A stretch of DNA of 64,000 nucleotides from Shewanella putrefaciens (lineage in GTDB: Bacteria; Pseudomonadota; Gammaproteobacteria; Enterobacterales; Shewanellaceae): positions 762,501-826,500 of the forward strand of contig NZ_CP066369.1 in assembly GCF_016406305.1 (NCBI RefSeq), given 5' to 3'. The notes beneath the pieces are model-generated. The model made no database searches. It saw nothing but the letters and a program-made list of their open reading frames with translations, and was not told the origin of the DNA. The stretch's first letter is position 1; each line of letters starts with the position of its first letter. Position numbers and translations under genes: made by a program. Positions 8,846 through 18,271 of this stretch are shown piece by piece.

Positions 8846-10885
8846 GTGACAAGGGCATTACTTGAGATTTCAGGTTGTTACCGCACCTTCCAGGCGGGTG
8901 AGCAGCAACTCACAGTGTTAAAAGATGTGCATTTGTCGATTGAGCGTGGCGAGATGGTGGCCATAGTGGGCGCCTCAGGTTCGGGTAAATCGACCCTAAT
9001 GAATATTCTTGGCTGTTTGGATAAACCATCCAAGGGGGCGTATTTTATCGATGGTCAAGACACCTCAAAAATGGATGTCGATGAGCTTGCGCAGCTGCGC
9101 CGTGAACACTTTGGTTTTATTTTTCAGCGTTATCATTTGCTTGGCGATCTTAATGCCATAGGTAACGTCGAAGTGCCCGCCGTGTATGCGGGTAAGGATC
9201 GCGTCATTCGCAAAGACAGGGCCGAGCGGTTATTAACGCGTTTAGGCCTTGGTGACAGGCTCGACCATAAACCCAATCAGCTTAGCGGTGGCCAGCAGCA
9301 GCGGGTCAGTGTGGCGCGTGCCTTGATGAATGGTGGCGATGTGATCCTCGCCGACGAGCCTACAGGCGCGCTGGATAGCCACAGTGGCGAAGAGATGATG
9401 CGGTTATTGCAGGAGCTGCACAGTGATGGCCATACCATCATCATTGTGACCCACGATATGCATGTGGCCCAATATGCCGACCGTATTATTGAGATTAAAG
9501 ACGGCGAGATTATCAGCGATGAGCGTCATCTAGACAAAAAGCATTCCGCTGGCGCTGAACCTCATGCGGCTACAGCTACACCTACACCTATAGCCGGACC
9601 TACTGCCGCAAATTCTGCGCTTAACGTCAGCATAAATGCTGAGCTCAAAAGTGATCGCCGTGCCCGTGTGGCCTCCTGGGATAGGTATATCGAGGCGCTT
9701 AAAATGGCCTTGCTAGCTATGTCGACCCATAGGCTGCGCACTTTCCTCACTATGCTTGGGATTATTATCGGCATAGCTTCAGTGGTTTCAGTGGTGGCCC
9801 TAGGTGAAGGTTCGCAGCAGGAAATCCTTAAAAGCATTAGTTCGATGGGCACTAATACTATCGATATTCGCCCCGGCTCTGGCTTTGGCGATCGGCGCTC
9901 GGCCAAGGTGCGGACCTTAACGGCGAATGATGCCAACGCCCTTAAAAATCTACCCTATGTCGATAGCGTGACCCCAAGTATTGGGTCCAGCGTCACGATA
10001 CGTTATGGCAATAAAGCCGTCACTTCATCTGTTACTGGGGTGGGGCCAGAATACTTTCGGGTACGTGGCTATGAGTTAGCCCAAGGGCAGTTTTGGGATG
10101 ATGCCAGCGTTGCATCACTCGCCCAAGATGCAGTGATCGACGATAACACCCGTAAAGAGCTATTCCCAAACAGTGTTGGCGCGAATCAATCGGCGATAGG
10201 CCAAGTGATTTTCCTTGGGGATTTACCCGTGCGTATTATCGGCGTGACTCAGCCCAAAGAAAGCGCCTTTGGGAATAGCGATGCGCTCAATGTGTGGGTG
10301 CCTTATACGACGGTGTCTGGGCGTATGGTGGGTAAAAACTATTTGGATGGGATTACAGTGCGGCTCGATGAAACTGTGCCGAGTAATGCGGCGGAGCAGG
10401 GGATTATTGCCCTGCTTAAAATGCGCCACGGCACGCAGGATTTTTTCACTATCAATACCGATACCATTAGGCAAAATATCGAAAAAACCACTGCGACTAT
10501 GACCTTACTGATCTCGGCGATAGCGGTGATCTCTTTGATTGTGGGCGGTATAGGTGTGATGAACATTATGCTGGTTTCAGTGACCGAGCGGACCCGCGAA
10601 ATTGGGGTGCGCATGGCGGTGGGGGCGCGCCAGAGTGATATTTTGCGCCAGTTCCTTATCGAGGCGGTACTCGTCTGTCTCTGTGGTGGCGCGCTGGGTA
10701 TCGCCTTGGCCTATTTGATTGGTGTGGTGTTTGCTCAAACCGGGGGAAGCTTCCAAATGATCTACTCCACCACCTCCATCGTTGCCGCCTTTGCCTGTTC
10801 GACCTTAATTGGTGTGCTGTTTGGTTTCTTACCCGCCCGCAATGCGGCGCGTTTAGATCCCGTTGATGCATTAGCCAGAGAGTAA
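8846..10885 (+). CDS. macB: MacB-like ABC transporter (ATPase fused to permease)
   Basis: A 679-residue fusion. The N-terminal ATPase has Walker A GASGSGKST near residue 43, signature LSGGQQQRV and Walker B VILADEPTGALDS. A polar Ala/Pro-rich linker follows near residues 230-270. The MacB membrane part has one helix (LRTFLTMLGIIIGIASVVSVV), a large periplasmic domain and three C-terminal helices, including the FtsX-type motif ERTREIGVRMAVGARQSDI. MacB is a mechanotransmitter that drives export through the adaptor and the outer-membrane channel without moving the substrate across the inner membrane. Start is GTG 8846 with GAGG about 9 nt upstream, 2 nt after the macA-like stop. Confidence 0.93.
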   Translation: MTRALLEISGCYRTFQAGEQQLTVLKDVHLSIERGEMVAIVGASGSGKSTLMNILGCLDKPSKGAYFIDGQDTSKMDVDELAQLRREHFGFIFQRYHLLGDLNAIGNVEVPAVYAGKDRVIRKDRAERLLTRLGLGDRLDHKPNQLSGGQQQRVSVARALMNGGDVILADEPTGALDSHSGEEMMRLLQELHSDGHTIIIVTHDMHVAQYADRIIEIKDGEIISDERHLDKKHSAGAEPHAATATPTPIAGPTAANSALNVSINAELKSDRRARVASWDRYIEALKMALLAMSTHRLRTFLTMLGIIIGIASVVSVVALGEGSQQEILKSISSMGTNTIDIRPGSGFGDRRSAKVRTLTANDANALKNLPYVDSVTPSIGSSVTIRYGNKAVTSSVTGVGPEYFRVRGYELAQGQFWDDASVASLAQDAVIDDNTRKELFPNSVGANQSAIGQVIFLGDLPVRIIGVTQPKESAFGNSDALNVWVPYTTVSGRMVGKNYLDGITVRLDETVPSNAAEQGIIALLKMRHGTQDFFTINTDTIRQNIEKTTATMTLLISAIAVISLIVGGIGVMNIMLVSVTERTREIGVRMAVGARQSDILRQFLIEAVLVCLCGGALGIALAYLIGVVFAQTGGSFQMIYSTTSIVAAFACSTLIGVLFGFLPARNAARLDPVDALARE

Positions 10886-10892
10886 TAACACC

Positions 10893-12326
10893 ATGAAATC
10901 TAAAATTTTTAATCGACACTTTTCACTTCATCACAGTGCTATTGCCCTAGGCCCTGTATTGGGCACGGCATTAGGAATCGCCCTGCTCGGTGGTTGTGGC
11001 AGTATTATGCGCTCGGACTTTGAACCGCCCGCGCTGGCCATTCCTGCCCATTGGCCAAACATCACAGTGAACGAGCAAGTGCAACTCGACCCCTGGTGGC
11101 AGCAGTTTCATCAAGCTGAACTGGATAAGTTAGTTATCCAAGTATTGAGCACTAACAATGACTTAACCTTAGCAACTTTAACATTGCGTAAAGCCCGCCT
11201 ACAGGCAGGGTTGGCGCAGGATGACTTGTACCCGCAGTTATCGGCAAATTTGGGGGCCTCCCGTAATCAACTGCTCGAGAGTGGCGATGGGACTCAGAGT
11301 TATCAAGCCAACTTGTCCGTCAGCTATGAGGTGGATCTGTGGGGGAAAGTGTCGGCCAATATAGATCAAGCCCAATGGGCGGCACTGGCGAGCGCCGAAG
11401 ATAGGGAAAGTACGACCCAAAGCCTAGTCGCGACAACGGCATCCCTCTATTGGCAAATTGGTTATTTACATCAACGGATTGAGTTAAGCGAGAAAAGCAT
11501 CGAATACAGCCGGCAGACGCTCGCCTTAACCCAAAGGCAGTATGATTCCGGCGCCGTGACACAGGTTAATGTGCTTGAATCACAGCGCAACCTGGCGGGA
11601 CAGGAAGCGGCCCATAGCCAGCTAGTGCAGCAATTAACCGTGGCTGAAAATGCCCTCGCTATCTTGTTAAATCGCGCGCCGGGGGAAACCTTGGTCGAGA
11701 TAAAGCGCCTCCCCGAGGTGGCAGTGCCCGAGGTGGCCGTAGGGGTTCCTGCTGATTTATTAGTAAGGCGCCCCGATGTGAAGGCGGCTTTATATCAATT
11801 GCGTTCGGCGCTTGCCGGTAAAGATGCGACCTATGCGAGCTACTTTCCTACCTTAAGTTTAACGGCGGGTGTCGGTGAGTCGACCTCGGAGTTAAAGGAG
11901 CTATTGCGCAACCCCGTTGGCAGTTTAGGCGCGGGGCTAGTCTTGCCATTTTTGCAGTGGAATCAAATGCAAATTAATAACGACATTGCCGATATCGATT
12001 ATCAAACCGCGGTAGTGAATTATCGTAAGACCCTCTATTCCGCCTTTGAGGATGTCGATAATGCGATTTCGGCTAAGCAGCAATATCGTTATCAAGGGGA
12101 TAAGTTGGCGCAGCAATTTAGTGCGGCGGCGGCCGTTGAAGCTATTTACGAGAGCCAATATCGCAACGGTGCTATCGGTATTCAAAATTGGATTGATGCC
12201 CAGGAGAATCGCCGCAGCGCCGAGGCCGCCTTGCTCGAGAATCGTTACAATCAACTCACCGCCCAAGCAACCTTGTATCAAGCCCTTGGGGGCAGTGATA
12301 TCGCCCCGCTTTTGGCCAAGGAATAG
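10893..12326 (+). CDS. TolC-like outer-membrane factor lipoprotein (NodT family)
   Basis: This 477-residue outer-membrane channel completes the MacAB-type system. The signal peptide ends in a lipobox (LLGGCGS, Cys near residue 31), so the mature protein is probably a lipoprotein. Two repeated outer-membrane efflux (OEP) regions follow, with LLVRRPDVKAALYQLRSA at the family's conserved position and EDVDNAISAKQQYRYQ in the second repeat. The gene begins 7 bp after macB and is the last gene of the operon; a strong terminator follows at 12383. Having its own dedicated channel suggests the system does not rely on the general TolC. Confidence 0.92.
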   Translation: MKSKIFNRHFSLHHSAIALGPVLGTALGIALLGGCGSIMRSDFEPPALAIPAHWPNITVNEQVQLDPWWQQFHQAELDKLVIQVLSTNNDLTLATLTLRKARLQAGLAQDDLYPQLSANLGASRNQLLESGDGTQSYQANLSVSYEVDLWGKVSANIDQAQWAALASAEDRESTTQSLVATTASLYWQIGYLHQRIELSEKSIEYSRQTLALTQRQYDSGAVTQVNVLESQRNLAGQEAAHSQLVQQLTVAENALAILLNRAPGETLVEIKRLPEVAVPEVAVGVPADLLVRRPDVKAALYQLRSALAGKDATYASYFPTLSLTAGVGESTSELKELLRNPVGSLGAGLVLPFLQWNQMQINNDIADIDYQTAVVNYRKTLYSAFEDVDNAISAKQQYRYQGDKLAQQFSAAAAVEAIYESQYRNGAIGIQNWIDAQENRRSAEAALLENRYNQLTAQATLYQALGGSDIAPLLAKE

Positions 12327-12382
12327 CAGCGCTTTAGTAAAGGAATAGCCGCACGTTAGAAAAACAGTGCGCACAGAAAAAC

Positions 12383-12408
12383 AAAAACCGCTATTAATAG
12401 CGGTTTTT
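12383..12408. terminator. Bidirectional terminator between the export operon and the M50 protease gene
   Basis: A perfect 26-bp palindrome: AAAAACCGCT then ATTAAT then AGCGGTTTTT. It has A's on one side and T's on the other, so it can stop the plus-strand export operon and the minus-strand M50 gene ending at 12511. Confidence 0.85.
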
Positions 12409-12510
12409 GTTTGTGCATCGCTCGGGATTCGTTCTGAGCCAGTGCTTTACATCCTGTGCTTTACACCTTTTACTCTACATCCAGCGCTTGACGCCCAGAG
12501 GTTAAACGGA

Positions 12511-13647
12511 CTAGCTGCGCAATATTTGCAGTGGCAGGCTGAGCATATCATCGCCCGTGCCAGCTAAGTGCCAGATGATACCGACTAACGCGCCAACCGT
12601 AAGCAAGTACCAGATAGTGGAGAAGATTTGCCCATATCTGTCTAATGGCAATAGGTGGCTTTGATGGCGAGTTCGCCACTCGAAGATGATTTCTAAACTG
12701 CCGATCAATAGCAAAAATCCCAATAGCGCTAGGCCTAAGGTGTAGCTGATATACACACCGAAGGCGGCCCCCGCGGCGCAGGCGACCAAGCCCATAATGC
12801 TGTTCATCGAAAAGCTGATGCTCTTTAAAATATGGCCGCCGTCGAGTGGCAAAATAGGCAATAAATTAAATAGGTTAAGCAGAGCGTTAAAGGCGGCAAG
12901 GCCAGCAAAAAACACGTTGCCAGTGGCATGGTAAGCGATGAGTGAACCAATAGACATGAAAAGCCCAAAGGTAGGCCCCATGATGGAAATCACTACATCT
13001 TGCCAACGGGTGTTGATCTTTTCATCGGAGAGGGCGAGTCCCCCCATAAAGGGAATAAGGTAAATTCCCTTCGTTTTCATGCCGAAATATTTCATCGCGC
13101 GGATATGGCCGTATTCGTGGAAGACCAAACAGGCGATAAGCGCGAGGGCAAATTGGAAGGAAAACAGCCAAGAATAGGCGGCGACACTGGCGCCCGCTAA
13201 TACGACTTTGATGACTTTTGCGCTTTTTAGCAGCTTAAAACCGAGGGACGCGAGCCCGACTAGGCTGATTTTTTGTTGCTTAACCGGAGGGACTTCAGGC
13301 GTTTGCCGCTCAATATCTTTCTCGCTGCGCGAGCCTTGGGCGATGACTTCATCATCCTGTAACAGGCGATAGTCGAGGCGAAAGGGTTGCCATACTAGAT
13401 CGGTTTCGAGGCGAATAATGATTTTGGTGTCTAGACTGCTCGGCTCGCCCGGTTCAACCGCCAGTGGCTGGCGATGCTGGGTGAGTTCAAATTCATGGAC
13501 TCTTAGGCCGCCATTATCGACAGAAGCCGCCTTTTGCGAGACTAAGTTGTTGTCCCAGAAGAGTTGTTGCCAGCCTGCGAGTGAGCCTTCTAAGCGCAGT
13601 TGTTTGCCTAAGCAGTCAATCTTAAGTAGTTCCAATTTCGGTTCCAT
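12511..13647 (-). CDS. Site-2-protease-like (M50) membrane metallopeptidase
   Basis: A 378-residue membrane zinc protease. The active-site HEYGH sits near residue 178 inside a membrane helix (LALIACLVFHEYGH), and the second metal-site motif NLLPILPLDGGH follows about 90 residues later, as in S2P/SpoIVFB enzymes. Residues 1-150 form a soluble N-terminal region of unknown fold, unlike the PDZ-containing RseP, so this is not the sigma-E pathway RseP. The last helices are at residues 275-320 and 340-365. The substrate is unknown. The neighbouring genes, an exporter and a small conserved protein, give no clue. Confidence 0.85.
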   Translation of the reverse strand: MEPKLELLKIDCLGKQLRLEGSLAGWQQLFWDNNLVSQKAASVDNGGLRVHEFELTQHRQPLAVEPGEPSSLDTKIIIRLETDLVWQPFRLDYRLLQDDEVIAQGSRSEKDIERQTPEVPPVKQQKISLVGLASLGFKLLKSAKVIKVVLAGASVAAYSWLFSFQFALALIACLVFHEYGHIRAMKYFGMKTKGIYLIPFMGGLALSDEKINTRWQDVVISIMGPTFGLFMSIGSLIAYHATGNVFFAGLAAFNALLNLFNLLPILPLDGGHILKSISFSMNSIMGLVACAAGAAFGVYISYTLGLALLGFLLLIGSLEIIFEWRTRHQSHLLPLDRYGQIFSTIWYLLTVGALVGIIWHLAGTGDDMLSLPLQILRS

Positions 13648-13833
13648 TTGTTCGTGATCTGTGTGACTTGTTAGCGGGCGCGCCGCGTCACTGTATGGGT
13701 ATTTGGGGACGTAAATAAGCGTCCGTTACTGCAGATCTGAAATTTTGTTCGTTATAAATTATGCCTGTGAATTTACGGCGAGGATATTAGCTTTTAGGGT
13801 CATCTCGTTATTTGTCGCTTTTTAGGGCCGCCG

Positions 13834-14211
13834 TTATTCTTCTAAGGTACGCACAATTTCCATTCCTTGGCCTATGGTCGTAAACGCAAGCTTAGCGACA
13901 CAGCACTGACCTTGGGCGGTGGCATGGTTTTGTACCCACTTAATAAAGTCGGTCAGGGACAGGTTTTGCTCCTGCTGTAACAATTGGGGCAGTTCACCTA
14001 CGGGATCTTCGTGCACTGTGCGCGGGTTCGCACTGATCAGATAGCGGTGCCCAGCGCTGTCGAGCAATTGATCTTCCTCGGTAAAGTGATGTTGGTACAG
14101 GCAGGCGAGTTCTAACCAATCCCGCTGGTGGGCGAGGTAAAGTAACTCATCATTTTGGGATAGTTTGACGACGGCGGGCCATTCAATGTCCGACATTTTC
14201 ACGCAGGTCAT
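13834..14211 (-). CDS. Small conserved protein, probably DUF4144 family
   Basis: A 125-residue soluble protein with no signal peptide or membrane segment. It is acidic, with the stretch LSQNDELLYLAHQRDWL and a C-terminal WVQNHATAQGQCCVAKL region. The pattern resembles the DUF4144 family of Shewanella and relatives from memory; this was not checked. The function is unknown. It lies alone between the M50 gene and the FapA-type gene, with about 190 and 250 bp of intergenic DNA on either side. Confidence 0.6.
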   Translation of the reverse strand: MTCVKMSDIEWPAVVKLSQNDELLYLAHQRDWLELACLYQHHFTEEDQLLDSAGHRYLISANPRTVHEDPVGELPQLLQQEQNLSLTDFIKWVQNHATAQGQCCVAKLAFTTIGQGMEIVRTLEE

Positions 14212-14358
14212 TATTGCTCCATGGGTTATTGGGGAGGTTGTTAAACTTTTCGGTGCGCAGAAGGCTGCTATTACTACAGAGAAAATATAAGGATACCTGT
14301 AAATACAGTTCCGCTACCCCTAGTTTGGCAGTATGCCACGCTGAGAATGAATTGATAT

Positions 14359-14383
14359 AGGCGCAGGGAAAATTCCTGCGCCT
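14359..14383. repeat. Inverted repeat, possible transcription end
   Basis: AGGCGCAGG at 14359-14367 pairs with CCTGCGCCT at 14375-14383. It lies about 80 bp past the stop of the minus-strand FapA-type gene. There is no T-run on either side, so a terminator role is uncertain. Confidence 0.45.
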
Positions 14384-14461
14384 TATGCTTGAGTCTAGCT
14401 GGCGGCTTTGAATTGGAGAACACTCAATACCCAGTAATGGTGCATCATGAGGTTCAATTCA

Positions 14462-16153
14462 TTAATTGGCTGGGGCTGCAGCCTTAGCTTTGGCGTTATA
14501 GTCGAAGTTAATCTCTTGATTAACATTGGCAATACTGCAAGTGCCGTGTTCACGGGTCGTTCTATGATTCGCTGGGCCTATATGGAATTCCACATTGAGG
14601 AATACGTGTTTGAGCACATCGATACGGTACTTTTCATAGTAGCCTTCCACTTCCTGTTTTAGGCTGTCGAATTCCAGTTCCTCCCGGGTGCGCTCATCGA
14701 GAATGCGATTTTTCTCATCGAGCATCATTTTGATTTGCTCGATCATCACGGGATCGTTTTGCCATTCAGACTTAGGTGGTAGCTTTTTAAGGCGCGATTC
14801 GATATCTAAACTGGCGACAACCATAGCCTTAACGCCCTCATCGAGCTGTTTAAGATCTTGTTTAAGGTCATTTTGGGTCATAGCACAAAAAATTTCGGTC
14901 TTGGTGCCTGCGGTCGCCCCTATAACAACGGCGGTGATGCCTTTTTCCGCATGGGCGACTCCTCCGACTAAGTCGCCCCTGCGTCCGCTGGGATCGCTGA
15001 CGGTCAGGTTTGCGCTAGTTTTACTGTTACTGTGCAACAGTTGTTTAGTGACTAAGATATTGCCCTTAGCAACTAAGTGGGAATATTGCACAAATTGCGC
15101 ACTGATATGCCCCTGGGCCCGAATAGTGGTAGAAAATTCGTTGGCTTTAATTTGCCGGCCAATGATCCCTTTACTCACTGTGACATCGCCATCGGCTTCT
15201 AAGGTTGCCGAGTCGACAAATCCCATGACGGTAATATCGCCGGAGCTTTTGACTAGCATGCCTTCGTGGACATCACCCGTGATTAAAATACTGCCCTTAA
15301 AGGTGACATGGCCAGTGCTGATATCCACATCTTTAAGTTGCAGTACATCATCCACATTCATCCCGGTGCGGGTTTCAACGGGCTGGCCTGAGACTGTCGC
15401 AATCAGTTTATTGGGGTCCTTTGGATGAAAATCTGTGCCTGTACCCGCTTGAAGAACAATGTCTTTACCCGGTTTTTGGTTAAGGACTTCACCCTGAATG
15501 TTATAGCCGGGGGTGCCCTCGGTCGCTGGGTGTTTGATCATTAACAGGTCGTTGGGTTTTACCATGATCATCGAGCCAAGGTTACGCATATCGACACTGC
15601 CGTCTTCACGCTCCTGTGGCTGAAGTAAACGTTCCCTTGCTAGGGATACTTTACGCTCAAGCAGCGCATTTTGACCATTGACAGGGAGCTTGCCATGGGC
15701 AATTTCACTCTGACAACTTTCGCCTGGTTTGAGTTTACTGAGTTGTTGTTGCAGCGCTTGGATTTTGAGCTTACTTAAACCCATGCACACATTGTGTTTT
15801 TTTAGTTGAGTCAGGATCTCGGGTAAGTCGACGGATTTTCCTCCCCAGGGGGCGGTTAAAATCATAGTGGCTTGCATTTTATCAGGGCTGATTTCAATCG
15901 TGACTGTGCCATCGCGTCGCTCGGCCAGTACCGCAAATAGCTCAAACTTACCATCGTCCTGGTGACAGAGTGAGTTGATTTGGGCTATGGCTTTAGCGAT
16001 CGCTGGCTCTAGTGGAAACAGGGATGAAAATTCAGGTAAAGATAATAGGCGCATGATGTCATCATGGGTGACTGGGCCATGGACATTGGGGATAAGGCGG
16101 AGTTCAGCCTTGGTTTTATCACTGTTTAGCTCAAGGAGTTCAGGGTCCAACAT
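14462..16153 (-). CDS. FapA family protein (DUF342, polymerized beta-solenoid)
   Basis: A 563-residue cytoplasmic protein of the DUF342/FapA type. The middle, residues about 200-420, is a series of short Gly/Val/Asp-rich repeats typical of a right-handed beta-solenoid (GDVHEGMLVKSSGDITVMG, then VDSATLEADGDVTVSKGIIG). A coiled coil near residues 455-530 contains LDEGVKAMVVASLDIESRL. Relatives bind polar or membrane partners in flagellar placement or envelope biology, but no specific role can be given. The reading frame runs back to 16258, but ATG 16153 (MLDPELLEL) has AGGA about 8 nt upstream and starts the recognisable protein. Confidence 0.8.
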   Translation of the reverse strand: MLDPELLELNSDKTKAELRLIPNVHGPVTHDDIMRLLSLPEFSSLFPLEPAIAKAIAQINSLCHQDDGKFELFAVLAERRDGTVTIEISPDKMQATMILTAPWGGKSVDLPEILTQLKKHNVCMGLSKLKIQALQQQLSKLKPGESCQSEIAHGKLPVNGQNALLERKVSLARERLLQPQEREDGSVDMRNLGSMIMVKPNDLLMIKHPATEGTPGYNIQGEVLNQKPGKDIVLQAGTGTDFHPKDPNKLIATVSGQPVETRTGMNVDDVLQLKDVDISTGHVTFKGSILITGDVHEGMLVKSSGDITVMGFVDSATLEADGDVTVSKGIIGRQIKANEFSTTIRAQGHISAQFVQYSHLVAKGNILVTKQLLHSNSKTSANLTVSDPSGRRGDLVGGVAHAEKGITAVVIGATAGTKTEIFCAMTQNDLKQDLKQLDEGVKAMVVASLDIESRLKKLPPKSEWQNDPVMIEQIKMMLDEKNRILDERTREELEFDSLKQEVEGYYEKYRIDVLKHVFLNVEFHIGPANHRTTREHGTCSIANVNQEINFDYNAKAKAAAPAN

Positions 16154-16627
16154 AAAGAGCTTCCTACCCATTAATTTTATTATTATGTGCGACACTGGCT
16201 TGAGTATAACAGTAGAGACTTTGCGCAAAGAAGCCTTTTTTGGCTGTAAAAACAGCAAATGTTGTTATTTTATTGTAAATAGTCTACCTGCTGGTTTTTA
16301 ACTCGCTTTTATTAGAGTTATTGGCGGTAACTTAGTGTTACCTTTGGTTTTTCACTTGCTCACCAGCATGAACATAAAGCTGGTTGATGTTTGAATTTAA
16401 CAAAAAATTAAACTTTACAACGCTAGCCCGTATGTTAGGGATTAGAACGATAGGGCAAAACCCCCTGATAATTTAGCGCTTACTGCATTTGATACTGTTC
16501 ACAAAACCATAAAAAGCTTGTCTAGACAGCAGCAAGTGTACGGTTGCACATCACGACTTTATTGAGAGCTATTAAGGGGATAGGGTTTCTGTCTCAAGCT
16601 ACTATTGCTGCGTTTTAAATCTCTTGT
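16154..16627. other. Gene-free stretch at the edge of the accessory patch
   Basis: No ORF worth calling is present. A perfect 6-bp hairpin (GGTAAC at 16326-16331, GTTACC at 16337-16342) precedes a T-rich stretch and could be a short terminator. The promoter of the FapA-type gene must be at the left end. The rest is AT-rich with no recognisable remnant. Confidence 0.5.
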
Positions 16628-16765
16628 TTGTAGTGGCATAGTGACTTTGGGACAGCAGAGTGTAAAAAATGGATTGGATAGTACTGCTGAAGGGGGAAAC
16701 TTGGGAGCTTAGCTCTTTAAGCGCTGATTTATAGATGAGTCTTGGCATTCACTATGCCACTACAA
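16628..16765. mobile_element. 138-bp MITE-like element with 17-bp perfect inverted ends
   Basis: TTGTAGTGGCATAGTGA at 16628-16644 is the exact reverse complement of the 17 bp at 16749-16765. The 104 bp between them have no ORF. The right arm ends exactly where structured element A begins (they share one base). Small size, terminal inverted repeats and no coding capacity suggest a miniature transposable element. No flanking target duplication was identified, so this stays tentative. Confidence 0.5.
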
Positions 16766-16876
16766 TGGGGCGGACGGTCGTCTCGCAAACCGCCCTGGTT
16801 CACCTTTTGGGCATTTGCGTAGCCTGTAGACTTAAGAACCTTACTAAGCTCGTTTTGGGTCAAAACGCGCTAGATT
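16765..16876 (+). repeat. Structured repeat element, copy A
   Basis: A 112-nt unit related to copy B at 18382. The first 22 nt, starting ATGGGGCGGACGG, are identical in the two copies. The middle differs but forms the same stem: CGCAAA..GCCC with GGGC..TTTGCG. The tail contains CGTTTTGGG and ends in CTAGATT (TTAGATT in B). A tail stem, AGCTCGTTTT with AAAACGCGCT (9 of 10 paired), is also present. Changed bases that keep the pairing suggest selection on structure. Confidence 0.6.
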
Positions 16877-17028
16877 TAATGCACTAAAGGTGAGTAATAG
16901 CATTAGCAAAGTTATGGTAACCAGATTAATTTACACTGACCCCGCATATTCGTTGGCTGATATCCACTAACGCAGGCTTGCCATGGTGCTCGCTCGTCGA
17001 CACGCAGCAAGTCCTATATGGACACCTC

Positions 17029-17257
17029 GAATAGATCAACCACTTTTTGAGTAACAGAAAGTAATACTGCGTACGTATATCCGACCTGTTCGTGAGAATC
17101 TTTGCTCTCTGGCCTTAATGAGAACCGCGCCTTTGCTGCTTATCGTCCCTTCGGAGTTATAACTCCTTATACTCTCTCAGCATTTGCAAAGGCCGGTATT
17201 ACCTGTTACTTCATTAATTGCGTTCGGTTTTTTAGGGTATGTTATTGCTTCATTTAG
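17029..17257 (-). ncRNA. Candidate bridge-RNA region of the IS110-family element
   Basis: These 229 nt lie between the transposase stop and the left inverted repeat, where IS1111-group elements encode their bridge RNA. On the transcribed (minus) strand a stem GCCTTTGC (17193-17186) pairs with GCAAAGGC (17136-17129). Within it are two unpaired stretches of about 16-19 nt on either side of a perfect apical hairpin, GGAGTTATAACTCC (17166-17153). A stem with opposed internal-loop halves is the layout expected of a guide loop. Which loop would bind target or donor could not be worked out by eye. Confidence 0.5.
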
Positions 17258-18271
17258 TTAACAGGGTCTGTACTCTGTTTTATAGTAGAGCATCGCCCAA
17301 ATTATCCTCGCCAGTTTATTTGCAACTGCCACGGCTGCTTTTTGCTTGCCTCTTCGTTCAATGATATTTCTCGCCCATACAGACAGCCTATCATCGTTGT
17401 TTGTTGCGTAGCGTATGACAGACCATGCACCTTGAATTAACTGACGCCTTAGATAGCTGTTACCACGCTTGGTTATGCCACCTAATTTCTGTTTTCCACC
17501 ACTTGAAAACTCTTTTGGAACGAGCCCTAAATTGGCAGAAAAATGTCGACCATTTTGATAACTGGAGCCATCTCCAGCAAAGGATACCGCTGCTGTGGCA
17601 ATAATCTCAGCGACACCTCGTATTGCGGTTAACCGTTTGGTATCTGGATGATTCATTGCTTGTATCCGAATATCTTTTTCTAATGACTTAATCGAAGCAT
17701 TTACGGCATAAAGCTCATCGAGCAATTCCCTGATGTACCGACGAGCGATAGTGGTAAGCGAGTTACTTGCATCTTCGAGTAACTCAGGAAGTGCTAGGTT
17801 AAGTGGATCACGACCTTTAGGGATAACGATGCCATATTCACTTAATAAACCACGGATCTGATTAGTTAATGCCGTTCTGACCCTAATACGGCGCTCTCGG
17901 ATCCGATGGCTTATGATCACATCGACCTGCTCTAAAGATCTTGGTTTAACAAAGATGATGTTAGGACGTTGAGCCGCTTCACATATAGCAAAAGCATCAT
18001 TGCGGTCATTTTTATTCCCTTTCACGAATGGTTTCACATGTTGTGGTGGAATTAATCTGACCTCAAAACCCTGAGAGATAAGTTCTCTGCCCCAATAATT
18101 TGAGCCACTGCAGGCTTCCATAGCAATGACAGCATCGGGATATTGAACAAGCGTTTTTAATAGTTGGGTGCGTTTAATTGTGCGATTAAATACGGCTTTC
18201 CCTGCTTGATTAACACCACAAACCTGGAGAACATTTTTTGCCAAATCGATACCAATTAGAGTAATTTTCAT
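17258..18271 (-). CDS. IS110-family transposase
   Basis: A 337-residue DEDD transposase/recombinase. The RuvC-like N-terminal part has IGIDLAKN (first Asp), AMEACSGSNYW (Glu) and KNDRNDAFAI (Asp pair). The C-terminal transposase_20 domain has a helix-hairpin-helix-like LTAIRGVAEIIATA and the conserved serine region FSSGGKQKLGGITKRGN. ATG 18271 has AAAGG 8 nt upstream; the open frame begins at GTG 18280. The protein looks complete, with no frameshift. Enzymes of this family recombine DNA using a guide RNA from the element, here expected downstream of the stop codon. Confidence 0.93.
   Translation of the reverse strand: MKITLIGIDLAKNVLQVCGVNQAGKAVFNRTIKRTQLLKTLVQYPDAVIAMEACSGSNYWGRELISQGFEVRLIPPQHVKPFVKGNKNDRNDAFAICEAAQRPNIIFVKPRSLEQVDVIISHRIRERRIRVRTALTNQIRGLLSEYGIVIPKGRDPLNLALPELLEDASNSLTTIARRYIRELLDELYAVNASIKSLEKDIRIQAMNHPDTKRLTAIRGVAEIIATAAVSFAGDGSSYQNGRHFSANLGLVPKEFSSGGKQKLGGITKRGNSYLRRQLIQGAWSVIRYATNNDDRLSVWARNIIERRGKQKAAVAVANKLARIIWAMLYYKTEYRPC

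Noticed and set aside
12367..12567. 66-codon plus-strand ORF after the export operon
   Set aside because: It begins inside the terminator palindrome, overlaps the 3' end of the M50 gene and has no protein-like character.
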